A DNA stretch of 64,000 bases. It comes from Crambe crambe. Lineage: Eukaryota; Porifera; Demospongiae; Poecilosclerida; Crambeidae. The notes below the pieces were generated by a model. That model was not told the origin of the DNA and did not search any database. It saw nothing but the letters and a program-made list of their open reading frames with translations. Where the stretch lies: assembly GCA_963924555.1 (NCBI GenBank), contig OZ004582.1, positions 3,906,001-3,970,000 on the forward strand, written 5' to 3'. This document shows positions 46,405-57,531 of the stretch, one piece after another (position 1 is the first letter of the stretch; each line of letters begins with the position of its first letter). The position numbers and the translations under genes were made by a program.

Positions 46405-46905
46405 TCAATCGTCTCCCAAGTCAAGGTCCTCATGTGAAGATGGTGGAGGAGGGACATGTAGAATGCCACCTACACCAACGAGAAATTCATCAATGCCTAG
46501 AACTTTTGATGTGTCTGCAAATCCCCGATCACCACGGCACATTGGACACTTCTTCACCAATCCATCCTCCCCCTTATACCATTGATCCACACACTTTTCG
46601 CAACCAACAATCCTTTTGCAACATTTGGCAAATAGCTGGAGGGATCATAGGGGATTGCTTACAGATGTTACATCGAAATGCATCCAAAATAAGTGAGGAT
46701 AGTCCTAGAGGCATTGGAAGATGAGATTTCACTTCGAAAATCTTTGAGAGTTTTGATTCTATAATGTCCAACTTTTCCAGAACACGAGAACGTTTCTTAA
46801 TAGGAACTTCATCTTCCGAGTCAGAATAGTGCTTTCTCTTCCCTTTAAGGTTGTTATTTAGCACTGCATACAGTTTCCTACTGCCTACTTTCCAAAATTT
46901 AATTC
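46405..46905 (-). CDS. Terminal exon of a RING-finger protein
   Basis: After an acceptor at 46906-46907 the minus strand reads IKFWKVGSRKLYAVLNNN, a Lys-rich helical linker (EKLDIIESKLSKIFEV), then LPMPLGLSSLILDAFRCNIC, KQSPMIPPAI, then in the next frame AKCCKRIVGCEKCVDQWY and KKCPMCRGDRGF. It ends with an acidic tail and a TGA at 46405-46407. The C-x2-C...C-C...C-x2-C...C-x2-C spacing is a RING/U-box-like zinc site, normally an E3 ubiquitin ligase module. One missing base near 46634 breaks the frame in the middle of the RING and may be a sequencing error. The first exons are not identified. I recall a related repeated family in cnidarians. Confidence 0.65.
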
Positions 46906-47736
46906 CTATACAATAATAAAAGTGGGTGTAACATCTGAAACCAAATAACTTTGTTAAGGCAGTTCAAAATCGATAACTTGGAAGTTTAGTTTGCTAAAAA
47001 ATGAATTTTTTATTTGCATGCAATACGTACTTGTGGAATGCAAGCTTTCCACTGACTGTCTGGAATCAACTTTTGACCCTCGTGATCGTAAAAGTAGGGC
47101 ATGCAACTCTAGCTACCAACTTTGCCTAAATAATTTCTCGATGCCCATGGGTAAAGTCCAGAAAGGCCCCAAAACAAAGCCCCAGCTCCTTTGGTGCTGG
47201 GGCCAACTAAGATTCTCAATCCTTTTCCTGCGACAACAAACACTCACACTGATTTAAGTTGTGGTATTCCCATCATTCTTTACCCATAGTCAATTTGATT
47301 TCTCATTCTTATCAGCTCCTAATATTCCAGTGCACCCTGCACCTACCCCTTACAGTTACTAAGGGGCATGGGTGCTATTCTGAGAAAAAGTAATCTCCAT
47401 GCTTTTCAACTGTTGTGTTTTATTATTAGTGTTTGCTATGGGTATCATGTGAAAGATACTGGATCTCCATATCAAATGCAGACACCAAAACTCAGTTTAG
47501 GTATAGATGTCGCCTATGTGCCATGTATTCAAGCAGCCTGGCCCTGCTTTACTTACTGTTCACAAAAATTGTAATTTGGCATTTGAAAACTACCTTTGAG
47601 ATGGTGTGCATTATTTAGACTCTGTGGGTGGCTTTTTACTTCAGTTGTCTATGCTTGTCAAGTAATACTATTTGACATACCTCTGGTAGCTGAACTGTCA
47701 CAAATTCTTAATCCATCATTTGATACAATTACATAA
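46906..47736. other. No gene seen; small hairpin
   Basis: GCCCCAGC and its complement GCTGGGGC form an 8-bp stem near 47182-47207. Possible upstream introns of the RING gene. No exon recognised. Confidence 0.4.
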
Positions 47737-48179
47737 TCATCCCCCCACTTCTTCTGCACGCCAGACTGGACATGGAGCACATTGGCTGTTGATGGCTTCA
47801 AATCCACATGTTACTTCCAAAGAATGGAATTCTATTTTTCCACCTGTCAAAACTTTCTTTTCAGCTTTCACTACTTCAGATAATCCTTTTGTATTACTAC
47901 TACTAGGGGGATGGATACAAACTAGGGGTGGATGGGCCAGCCGACTGATCAGTAGCTGAGAGTGCAAGATCAGCTCATCTTCACAGCCACATGCAATTGA
48001 CTATACAGCCCAGTTTTCATCATTCACATACCTGTCAGCAGCTGGAGGAGCTCCTTCCACAACCAATGTGTACGTGTGCTCTTCAAAATCTTGGAATTGG
48101 AAGCCATCTCCACCGGGGAAGTAGCATCTTCCACTAATGGTGTCTTTTAACCACACATTAAACAAAGGCTTAGGTCCCT
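47737..48179 (-). CDS. Two possible exons, family unknown
   Basis: A minus-strand exon at about 48179-48033 is bounded by an acceptor (TGCTTCAG) and a strong donor (GTATGT). It reads GPKPLFNVWLKDTISGRCYF, then GFQFQDFEEHTYTLVVEGA. A second open stretch at 47950-47740 reads GLSEVVKAEKKVLTGGKIEF, then VTCGFEAINSQCAPCPVW. Both look like protein but no domain is recognised. They could be upstream exons of the RING gene at 46405, or of an unrelated gene. Confidence 0.35.
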
Positions 48180-48219
48180 GAAGCACTTACTCCAAACATC
48201 ATCCCAATGTTCTTTGCAG

Positions 48220-50240
48220 AAAGTTGACTTGCTTCCACTTCATATGATTGAAGAGCTAGGTTTACTGCCTTTAGTAGAAAGGAGAATTAAATCCGGTGCT
48301 AAGTATAAGACAATCGTTGAAGAGCTCAAGCGCTTGTTTCCCGGTGTTAGGGGGATCAGTGTCAGAAGTCTTAAACGGTTTTGTTCCTCCTGTGGTCTAC
48401 ACGCTAGATCGTTCTGTAATGATCAGATCCTTGACATTTTGGTGGCTTTTGGCATTGGGAAGGTGAGTTGTAATGGCTCAGTTGTTTTGAAGGCTAGAAA
48501 TCCATAGGCAAGGGTTAAACCTTAGAGGTTCTCGTAATAATGACTTAATTGTGTGGGACCAATTTAAATAATGCCCACTGTACCAAGCACTCTGTCTTTG
48601 TCGGAAAATGATGACTGGATTCCTAGCTAGTCAAGGGTTTAAGGTCTCCCAACAACGTGTCGGGTATTCACTTAAACGTGTAAGCCCATTTCATCATTCC
48701 CGCAGGCAGAATACTATCCATCGGTTGATCAACCCTATTCCTTATACTGCTTCCTACTTTGGAGAGAAACTCCACGTTGATCAAAATGAAAAGCTAATAA
48801 TGTATGGAGTGACACATGTATGTGCTATAGATGGTTATAGTGGCAAAATAGTCGGCTTTATTTCCATGCCTGTGATTATCATAATTATTTTTAATTAACA
48901 TGCAGGGAAATAGTAACCACATATGGCCTGTGGGATCAGATTAGAATTGACAAAGGAAAGGAGTGGTATCTTGCACTGTTTATCGACAAAACCTTGTCAT
49001 CTTATCGATATTGTACCAATAAACCACCACATTTGCAAACAACTTCCAAAAAGGCGAGTATAATGAGGAATAACCCTGTGCTGTGATTTCATGTCAGCCA
49101 TACAACTTTTCAGTTTCAACAAGCTGGTCCATTCTAATTTTATTTCTTTGTTCATAGAATCACACTGTTGAACGGTTGTGGGTCGAAGTTAACCGCAGAA
49201 TCAACTATCCATTAAAAGCATTTCTTGTAGAAATGACGCAGAAAGGAGAAATTAGTGTGGATGATCCCCTTCATCAGTTTTGTTGTTCCTGGCTGACGCT
49301 ACATGTTGCCAATGTTGGAGCATCCCTTTTTGTTGCTTCTTGGAATGCCCATCCCATACCAGGTGAAAAATGAGTTCAATTGCAATTTGAGTTTTAGCCA
49401 TTGCTGTGAGCAGATGGTATGTCTAAATAATAGTTAGACGAGACTGGGGGATCATAAGTTATTTAGAGACCTGAAGGTCCTGGGCTGTAGTGACCTGAGT
49501 GCAGTGAGGGTGCTACTAAGGGCCTGAGGATCCCGTTGGTCAAGTCGTTTAGCTTATTTGGAACATAGTAACCATGCAAAACAACCTTGAAAAAGATAGA
49601 AAGGCTTCAAATGAAGCGTTAATGTTAGCTAGCTGGCCGTTAAGAGCACATGCAGAAATTCTTGCTGCAAGTTGAAACACAGACAGGCTTTTTCAGCTTA
49701 TATGCTTGGAAATATGAACTTACTATGTCACTTAGTATATACCTTTGGTTCCAGAAGACTTTCTCTTACAACTTAAGTTCAAAACCCACCCACTATCTTA
49801 TAGTGTGCAGGTGTGTCTGGAAATTTACTGCATGACACATATATATATATAGGCACTTAGAAAACCTACTGCTTTCTAAGTCACTGAATTATGTTCTTAT
49901 TCTATATAGGTGGTCATAAGCGTAGCATCAAGCGTGGAATCCCTAATGTTATGATGAATGTCGACAACAGAGCTTAAAAAATCGATTCTAGACTACTGCC
50001 ATCAACAGATGTGGCAATACAGCAGTATGCTGCTGTTACTAGTGGCACCATATCTGAACCATGTTCCTTTGGCACTGGAAACTTTCAGTGATAAAAAGGC
50101 CATCCGTTATCAATCATTTTCTTCACATTATTCATTTCAAACATTGTTTTTTGAAGTGAGCAATGGATGTGGATCATCTTTCTGTAGTGCCTTGAAGTAT
50201 CTTATTGATGTTACTTATCGGCTGGCTCATAGTTTTTAAA
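48220..50240 (+). mobile_element. Integrase-type DDE transposon (rve-like core), multi-exon
   Basis: Exon 48220-48462 follows TTTGCAG and ends at GTGAGT; it encodes LLPLVERRIKSGAKYKTIVE and a GISVRSLKRFCSSCGL region. Exon about 48590-48880 encodes MMTGFLASQGFKVSQQRVG, INPIPYTASYFGEKLHVDQN and DGYSGKIVGF. Exon about 48906-49050 encodes IVTTYGLWDQIRIDKGKEW. Exon 49159-49370 encodes NHTVERLWVEVNRRINYPL and FVASWNAHPIPG. A decayed tail reaches 50240 (LLPSTDVAIQQYAA in another frame). HVDQN, RIDKG and TVERLW give a complete D, D, E set of an integrase-like core, as in eukaryotic IS3-like or Ginger-like DNA transposons. The tail is broken; the core is in good order. Confidence 0.75.
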
Positions 50241-51041
50241 CATTAGAATCATGAAAAAGCTGAATCAATGGTTTTTGACTGTAAACCTTTGTATAATGTG
50301 CATGATGTTATAATAGGGGTGGCTAACCTTGTAAATAATCATTCATCTAGATCTGTCTTATTGTTGTTCATGTTCGAAAGGCTGCAATTTAGCCAGCTGA
50401 CAGGAGTGCATGCAATAACTAGAATAGCCTCAGTAAATTTTTGAAGTAATTATTAGTGGCTGACCAAATTTCAATCATGAAGGCTATGAAACTTAGAGTG
50501 CAAACGATAACTGATTTTTCAGCAAGGGAGTATCTAGGAAGACAAATGAAGATTCAAACTAGCTTAGATATCTGCTGCAGCTTGTTTCTGTTTTTTATGG
50601 GGCGGGGTAGATGATGCATTATGACGCGTTGTGTATTAAGTATGGTAAGGGTCGTCAATTTTTTATTTCTCAAATAATAAGCAGAGGAAAATTGTAAAAG
50701 CATAATCAATAACATAGCATGTTTATGTAATTGTTTGAGACTTAAGTTGCTTATTATTAGTGATTTCTATTACATTGAATGTTGATTGGCCCCAATATTC
50801 ACTCACCGAGGGGGTCTTCCATATCATTATTTGTAAATGAACCTGCAGGCTATGCAGCTCTTGTAGTAGGTGGGAGTTTGTGTGGTTCTATCTTTTTGAA
50901 AGTTGTCACCATTTGCATACTTTACTACACCCAACAGACTTTGATCCAGCACCAGAAGGTCTACTGAAATTCATTAGGTGCAAGTTCAACAAAAAATCTG
51001 TGTAGTTCCAATGTTTGTTCTTGTCATAAACATGGTTTAGT
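50241..51041. other. No gene seen
   Basis: Short frames only. GYAALVVGGSLCGSIFL at about 50849-50900 is hydrophobic but orphan. Confidence 0.45.
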
Positions 51042-51242
51042 GTGTCTGCTTGTGGTGATTGTCATGGAAAAGATTGTCAGAACACCGAGCTTGATAAAAT
51101 TACTTATGACGAAGAACAAGATGAGATATTAGAATTTTTAAAGCTTTATGTAAAAATTTTGCATCCAAATCTTTCGCAATGGGAGTCACTACTTTCACAT
51201 CGTTTGATGACCCCTAGAGGTCAAAGTCCATGCGAATTATAG
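51042..51242 (+). pseudogene. Cys-rich (CXC-like) protein tail
   Basis: The plus strand reads CGDCHGKDCQNTELDKITYD, then a Glu/Asp-rich segment. The C-x2-C-x4-C-x-N pattern resembles the last repeat of CXC (tesmin/TSO1-like) zinc sites that end several sponge mobile-element proteins, including OTU-bearing ones in my recollection. The first Cys repeats are missing. It faces the OTU/CXXC gene tail to tail. Confidence 0.35.
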
Positions 51243-51436
51243 TCTACGAAGCGAGACTTCTAAGTCAAGAGCTGGCGCGGCGTCGCCAGTCCAGCTTTCC
51301 ATCATTTTTTTAAGAAAGAGAAGCTTTTGGAGGCGACTACCCCAGGCAGGACAGCCATTGTTCTTTTCAGACACCCTTGCAATTGGGAGGTGATAAAAGA
51401 ATTATGTTGAAAAAGGCAACATTAATTTTCTATCGT
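51243..51436. other. Short spacer with a repeat phrase
   Basis: GGCGTCGCCAG and CCAGCTTTTC-like phrases here also occur inside the MITE at 43197-43643 (about 43408-43430), suggesting a related repeat scrap. Confidence 0.35.
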
Positions 51437-52397
51437 TTATTGACAAACAATGTTACATGTAAAATCTGATAAAGGAGGATAGTCAAGTGAATTACTGTCT
51501 TCTTCATCTGACACAATAAGATCATAGTGGTTTCCATTGAAGTGAAGTAGCTCAAGGTGGTAGTTGGGCAGTTTTGTCATATGAACAAGTCTTCTGATAC
51601 TGGGGACATAGTCACAAGTTATTTGGCTAGGTTGTGCCAAAGGACAATATCTTGACCATCGATATTCTCTTGAGTCATCTAATTGAGCAAAAGTATAAAC
51701 TGGTACTTGTAGCATGGTAGCAGCAGCAAGAATTTCTATATCTGTGCCCCAAACTCCAAAAGTATCCATTTCCACACAATACTGTCTAATTTCAACTTTA
51801 CGCTTATATCTTTGCTCTATATGAGGCAAGAAAAACCTTGAATTCACATAGATAAAGCCAAATAATGTTGTTCGGATTCTATAATGGAAACTTTCTGTCC
51901 CAACCAGTGCCTTTGACAGAGACCGAAATAGGCAATTACCATCAGCAGTTGTAATATTGGGTCTTCTTCCACAGGCCTTGAGCAGTTGTACACAAGGAGT
52001 GTATACAGGGGATGTTGGGGGGTCAAAATACATCCTCTGAGAAAGTTTAGGTATAACTTCTCCAGGTACGAATACCTCAGCTAGAGTCATGAATAACTGT
52101 GGTGTGGTTTGCAGAGGAATAAACTTATCTTCTCTACTCGGTGGTATATCACTATCTTGATTTCCTTTCTCTCCTATCTGCTGGTTGCACCCTCCTGCCT
52201 GATCTGCATCATAAGAAATATAAAATCTGTGCAAACATCACTTTGACAGTCCCTGTGCACACTCTGTGAATACACTTCTGCTTTTTCTTCCCTTTCCCAC
52301 CAAATTTTGTCATGTCCTTGCAATTTCTACATGATCCACAGTCTTCTCTTTTACAGCCTATGCACTCCTTGCATCCTCGCTTCCTTGATGTGCCCAT
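51437..52397 (-). CDS. CXXC zinc finger plus OTU cysteine-protease gene
   Basis: ATG at 52397 opens MGTSRKRGCKECIGCKREDC and continues GSCRNCKDMTKFGGKG, KKKQKCIHRVC: a complete CXXC finger of the DNMT1/MLL/KDM2 kind, which binds unmethylated CpG. The following 255 codons (to 51437) hold an OTU domain: ITTADGNCLFRSLSKAL with the catalytic Cys (about 51940), GTDIEILAAATMLQVPVY, and FNGNHYDLIV with the catalytic His (about 51530). OTU enzymes remove ubiquitin. The two parts are in different frames near 52235, explained by a one-base change or an unrecognised short intron. An in-frame extension upstream to 52439 exists. Exons at 52832-53240 may be its 5' end. CXXC and OTU are each common, but this pairing in one short gene is unusual to me. 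Confidence 0.65.
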
Positions 52398-52831
52398 CAC
52401 AAGTACATTCCCTAATGAACAAAATATTGGCGGACCCATATGAATATGGACTGGACTACTGGAGCTAGACTGTACTACTGAACCAGATTACTGGACTGGG
52501 CCACTGAACTGAAATGGTGGACTGGACTAGAAAATTTAACCACAATTCATTTAAGTTGCAGGGGGAAAATTCAGAGTTCAATGGGGGTTCAGACCCTCCC
52601 TCCTGCTTTTTGTGCAACGCAAACAAAGTAAATTGTGAAAATGAGTAACAGTGTATGGGCATACAATGTGTGTGTACACATGGTTTACAAAGATACAAGT
52701 ATACAACAATTTTCTGGTTGGTTATCAAAAACATGTGCATGATCTGATCACTGCCAAATTATTTATGAAATGGCTTCTTAAAAAGTGTATGCAGGTTTTA
52801 CCTTCAAGCAATTTAGAATCCACAAACTCAC

Positions 52832-53240
52832 CTTGCCTATTGCCACTCTGAGGTATTGCCATTGCTTTCTGGGAAGCTGCTGCCAAGTTTCTGTACTTCT
52901 TCACTGTCTTTCGAGCAGCCTATAAAATTAAATATTACCATCAGCCACTATAATTTGCAAAAAAACAATACACATCTTTACCTTTCGTAGAGTTTGTGCC
53001 TTCTTTCCCACTCGGTCTCTGAATGCAGCATCTTGTTTTTTTCTGCCTCGTTTAGGTGCCAATGGCAAAGCACTGATTGATTGTGAAACTTTGTTTTGCC
53101 TGGATAGTTTTAAAATCCGTCATGAGCTGGTCCAATTTAACAGAAAGATCCAGCAGAGCCTCATGATGCTCATCTGTACAGTTATATGTAAGGGAGCTGA
53201 TGGTTTTCAAAGTTATCCGGACTTCTTGAGCTAGACTTTC
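52832..53240 (-). CDS. Basic exons upstream of the CXXC/OTU gene
   Basis: Exon about 53130-52982 encodes SQSISALPLAPKRGRKKQDA and AFRDRVGKKAQTLRK, ending at GTAAAG. It joins in phase 0 to exon 52919-52832, which encodes AARKTVKKYRNLAAASQKAM and ends at GTGAGT. Upstream (53240-53110), in a frame shifted by one base, lies a helical stretch SLAQEVRITLKTISSLTYN and LLDLSVKLDQLMTDF. The Lys/Arg-rich composition suits a nuclear protein. They may be the 5' part of the CXXC/OTU gene or a separate broken gene. Confidence 0.5.
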
Positions 53241-53719
53241 AGTTGAGTGACACTTGCGCTGAATGTATATAAAAAAGAATAATAGCTAGTTATTAAAACA
53301 CAATGTTGATAAATGCTTTACCTTCCTGGGAATTTGGATTTGCTTCTGGAGGGGCATTGTCAATTTCATTGAAATTCTGCTCTGAATTGAAGTATCAAGT
53401 AAGTTCTTGGTTGTCTAGTGATAGATAGGGAGAGGTTAGCTACTAGGTAGTTGAACTTTGACCTCCAGGCCAGGGTCATGAAACGATGTGAAAGTAGTGA
53501 ATCCCCTTTCGCAATACAATTTCAATGGGGAGCGAAAATAAATATTTTCGCGGACACCGCATTTGTATGACTTAGAAATTGTGCTTGAGGCCAGATAATA
53601 ATCCTCTGTAACTAGGTGGATTTTGGATATGTTGTTCTACAAAAAATTTGCTATTGAATGATATAAAAATTTGCTTTCTAACAATTTATTCCGGGTTCAA
53701 TCCTAATTCTACCGGACTA
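53241..53719. other. No gene seen
   Basis: Contains a phrase GGAGCGAAAATAAATATTTTCGCGGA near 53528-53553 (palindromic AAATATTT centre). No domain. Confidence 0.4.
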
Positions 53720-54000
53720 TAAGAGAGAATACAAACCAGAGATTATCTTCAGAGACAACTGAGGAAAGACAGACTAGACTTGAGCATATGATAGAATGAT
53801 AGACAGTGCAAGTCAGAGTTTATCCTTAGAGACGTCTGAGGAGAGACAAGCCAGGCTTGATAGGTTGAGACAGAATAGAAGTGAGAGGTCATCTTCAGAG
53901 ACAGCCGAGGAGAGACAGGCTAGGCTGCAGAGAATGAGCAACTATCAAGCTACATCTACTTGTCAGCAGCTATCACTGTTTGATCATAGAGGCTGCATGT
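53720..54000 (+). repeat. Second copy of the 69-bp coding repeats
   Basis: Three to four units encoding ETSEERQARLDRLRQNRSE and SSETAEERQARLQRMSNYQ, ending at a TAA-free tail and stop after FDHRGCM. 53796-53930 is nearly identical to 14456-14580. Here the frame stays open through the last units, so this copy is the less decayed one. Confidence 0.8.
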
Positions 54001-54012
54001 AATTACCTATAT

Positions 54013-54267
54013 AGTTCATTATAAAGAATTGTGTTGCTCTTAATGGGCATTGAAATGAAGCCCACAATTTTACCACTGAAGCCATCAATAGCACAACTTC
54101 TTGTTTTGATCTATATGGAGCTTCTCTCCAAAGTAACTGGCCGTGTAAGGAATGGGGTTTATCGAATGGTGAGTGCAACTCCTTCTCTTGGAGTGATTCA
54201 GGAAATCAGCTCTCTTAAGTGAAAGCCCCACACGCTGTTGGGAAACACGGAATCCCTCACTTGCCAA
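54013..54267 (-). mobile_element. Inverted exon of a second integrase-type DDE copy
   Basis: The minus strand reads MASEGFRVSQQRVGLSLKR, INPIPYTASYFGEKLHIDQN, then in the next frame DGFSGKIVGFISMPIKSN. This is the same exon as 48590-48880 of the first copy. Its neighbours at 54508-54565 and 56466-56530 belong to the same gene but lie on the plus strand. Confidence 0.7.
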
Positions 54268-54507
54268 ATATCCCTGTCATCACCTTCTACATTATTTATT
54301 ACTAGACGAATGCAATGCATTGTGGGGCGAGCCTGAGCTGAATGTGATGTATGTTCCTTAATTAATTGGGAGAGGCTAATAATTAAAGAATGGGCTGTTG
54401 AAAGTATTATAATTTTATTGGCAAGAACAAAATAATAATGAAATTGTTCAAATGACACTAGCTGAGTATACATTGTCTGATACATGATAATTGTAGGGAA
54501 ATTGTGT

Positions 54508-54565
54508 CTACTTACGGCCTCTGGGATCAACTCATTGGATAACCTCCTCAAAAAAGGCAAGTATA
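54508..54565 (+). mobile_element. Integrase-type DDE copy, next exon piece
   Basis: After TTGTAG the plus strand reads EIVSTYGLWDQL, matching the exon at 48906-49050 of the first copy. It breaks off before the catalytic Asp. Confidence 0.6.
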
Positions 54566-54570
54566 GAATG

Positions 54571-55070
54571 AGTTAGGTGACCACACTGGCAAGCAAGTGA
54601 ATGAGACTATTGGTTGCATAATGACCGCTTAGAAACTTTGTGGGTAGGATTTTCTGATTTCTGAATAGGGTGTGTGGCCTTTTGGTGTGTGTGTGTGTGG
54701 GGGGGGGGGGGTGTGAGGGGGCTTCTGACCACGGCTTGCCCCCTCATGAATTAGCCAACTGACCAACTTGCTATGTTATGCACTTGGATTCAGGGTATGT
54801 GGCCTCTGTAAGTGAGTCAATGGGCTTCAGTTGGCACCTGGCTGTTCAGCCTTTCTCTTAAGGCAGTGGTGGCTAAGTAGATATTTTTCTTCTACTTCTT
54901 GTTTCAATGGTTTAGATAAATAAAAAAAAACATCTCAACTTGTATGCTTGGTTAGGCAGTTCAATAGCAGCTGCCAAACAACGTCTGGCTACACATCTGT
55001 TGTTATTGCTGTCTGGCTTCAGAGCTGCTTTCTAAGCTAAAAGCCTTGTTTCACTGTCTAACTACAATAC
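54571..55070. other. No gene seen; GT/G tract
   Basis: A (GT)n then G run at about 54684-54712. Probably intron or flank of the decayed DDE copy. Confidence 0.5.
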
Positions 55071-55366
55071 TAGATTTCAGGATGTTGTCCATGATAGTGG
55101 CTTAAAAGGACCTAAGAAACTTGATCCTTTCATATCCTAGACTCCATGCAGTTGTGTAAATCATAGTAAACCTTACTGACAACCAACCTGCAATGGGCAG
55201 TACATAATCTGTAAGTAAAAGTTACTGTCCATTGCAGGTTGGTTGTCAGGGAGTAGGTGGAAACCATTTGTCCTATGGTTTACACAACTGCATGGATCAG
55301 GTTTCTTAGGTCCTTGTAAGCCACTACCTATTTCTCATTCCTTATGGACAACCATCCTGAAATCTA
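55071..55366. mobile_element. Fold-back element (imperfect 300-bp palindrome)
   Basis: TAGATTTCAGGATG...GGACCTAAGAAAC...CATGCAGTTGTGTAAA...ACCAACCTGCAATG on the left is matched in reverse complement on the right, ending at 55366. Arms are about 130 bases with small indels, and the loop is about 25 bases near 55199-55223. No coding capacity. Such elements are usually short non-autonomous transposons. Confidence 0.85.
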
Positions 55367-56465
55367 CAGTATGTGAACCCAAGGGCAAAGGTGATAAATT
55401 ACGCCAGAAGTAAAGGCTTGCTATACAGGTCTGGTAATGTTTACATAGTTTTTATGAAGTGTATGATACTTAATAATTATCACTTCATTGCAGGACTGCC
55501 CAAATATAGAAGAAGTTGTTTACTTGTTGAATAGAATTGATGCGTATATTATTGTTGCAGAAGAGTACAATTTAATAGTGGATGGGCTGTTCATGACGCT
55601 CTGTAAGATGCACTGGTAGACTTGATGTGCTTCTACTATGTACTCAATATTCAGTACCCAAAGGAAATATACCCTCTATTCACTTGCAGCATTTTGTTTT
55701 TGGACTAAAGGACTCTAGCAGACTTCCTAATTCTGTCTTAATACCAGCGGACTACTTAGGGGTAGTAAAGCTTGACTCCACATGGAGTATTAGAAACTCC
55801 CCCAGTGGAGCTTAATTTTCCCAGTTGTGGGAACCCCAATATTAGGGTTATGGTAACTCCCTTATTTTAACAGTGTAGGTAGTGGAACCTCTGATAAAGG
55901 TCAAAGTCCAAAATCTATGCAACTAGGTAACTCAATGACCTCTGTAAGATTGCAGTAATTTGGGCAAGCAGTATCTGGGAATGAGCTACCAATGATAGCA
56001 CTGCTCACTGAAACTGAAACTGTAGAGAACCATTGTTGGAGAAAAATGTAGGGTTGACAATCAAGCAAGCAAACAAGTGTATAAGGCTGTTAGTCCTAGC
56101 TCTAATAGGTCAATCAGTTTTCTGGGGCTTGATTAGTTCAAAACTTAGTGCTAGGTTAATTTTATTTGTAGCTAGACTTCTCACGTCTTGGAATTATAAA
56201 GATTTTACAGAATGCACAAATGGTGTGGTGTACTACAAGGACATGTGCTAACTACTAACTTTGAACATGACAGCAATTAACAGGAACTGCAAGGGCAGGC
56301 CAAAATGATTTGTGTGGTTATAAGGTACCAGCATTAGTAGTGCAAGTTATTTTTATTAGAAAACTGGTCACTTAGGCCTTGGGTCAAAATTCACATAGGC
56401 ATGTTATCCAGAATAGTGAGCTATGGCCTCATCCAATTTGTGTGACGAGAATTATGTGTTCTTTC
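55367..56465. other. No gene seen
   Basis: Short frames without domains, between fragments of the decayed DDE copy. Confidence 0.45.
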
Positions 56466-56530
56466 TACAGAATCATACGATTGAACGAATCTGGGTTGAA
56501 ATAAAAGAATCAATTATCCTCTTAAAGGGT
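56466..56530 (+). mobile_element. Integrase-type DDE copy, glutamate exon piece
   Basis: After CTACAG the plus strand reads NHTIERIWVEIK, the counterpart of NHTVERLWVEVN in the first copy, which carries the catalytic Glu. The following text decays at once. Confidence 0.6.
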
Positions 56531-57229
56531 AACTGACATGAAAAAAATTATTTCTCAGTTTATTACATTTTTGGGTTGTTTTGTATGCCTACATTACTGG
56601 GAAGAAATATGAGAAGCATTGGTGGAAGTCTCACTGAGAAAATATATAGCAGTAGAAGTTGGCCATTTCTGATGTCATAGTGTACAATCTCTATTGAAAA
56701 TAATACAAATGTTGGAGTCTGTGTTTCACATAAGGTTTGATACTTCCATTCCAAAGTTTGCACTAACAAATCTAGGGTATGTTAAAGGCTGTAACAAAAT
56801 TTAAAGTCCATGCCTCTGATCAAAGGTGAGCTTATCCTTCACTACATACAAGATGTAAAAACAGGCTTTCTGAGCTGAGGCCAATCTAAGTATGCTGTAG
56901 GTAGGGGCCTAAAAGTCTTAGATGCACAAAGATGATGCTAATGGCTAGGCTAGCTGGCTAGTCAGCTTGTATGCTTAGTTTGACAACCAGTAGGTATGAT
57001 GCCTTGTGCTGTATAGCTCACACATGCTCCAGTAAGTCTATCTGAGAATTCTAGCCCCCTACCTACAGCATGATAAGCTGGTCATCAGCTCTGAGAGCTT
57101 TTGGATATCTCACCTTTGGCATTAGTAGACATTGCTGCAGTTCTTTTATTTTCCTGCTTGTGTATGTTATATCAGAAAACCTGAAAGATGTCATCATCTT
57201 GCTTCAATATGAGTGTGGAGTGAAGATTC
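56531..57229. other. No gene seen; repeat-like block
   Basis: Begins with AAAGGGTAACTGACATGAAA, which looks like the start of a dispersed repeat but has no second copy in this window. Confidence 0.4.
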
Positions 57230-57531
57230 CAAAGACAGACGAAGAATGGAAAGGAGAAATACTGCTGTGGTGAAGGATGCGCTCAGGGAGGCCAAAAAGG
57301 CTAAGTTTGATACTAAGAAGGTTCTTGATGTAAATAATATTTCATTGCATATATACATGTACACATTTCTGTAATTATCAACCATAGGTTCATTTTGTGT
57401 TTGAGCCAGCAGTTGATACTGGTGATGTTAGCCGTGAGTTTTGGCGTCTCTTTGGTGCTGGAGTCTATGAAATTTACTGTTCTGGAGACCCAGAATGTTG
57501 TGTGTTCACAAAGAATATTCCAGCACTACAG
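57230..57531 (+). CDS. HECT-domain fragment (two exons)
   Basis: Exon ending 57329 encodes RRNTAVVKDALREAKKAKFD and KKVLD, and joins in phase 0 across a GT-AG intron (57330-57387) to exon 57388-57531, VHFVFEPAVDTGDVSREFWR and VYEIYCSGDPECCVF, which ends at GTGCGT. The VxFxxEPAVDxGxxxREF motif is the hallmark of the start of a HECT ubiquitin-ligase domain. The best resemblance I recall is to G2E3-like HECT proteins repeated in sponges. The catalytic C-lobe is not seen downstream, so it is partial. Confidence 0.6.
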
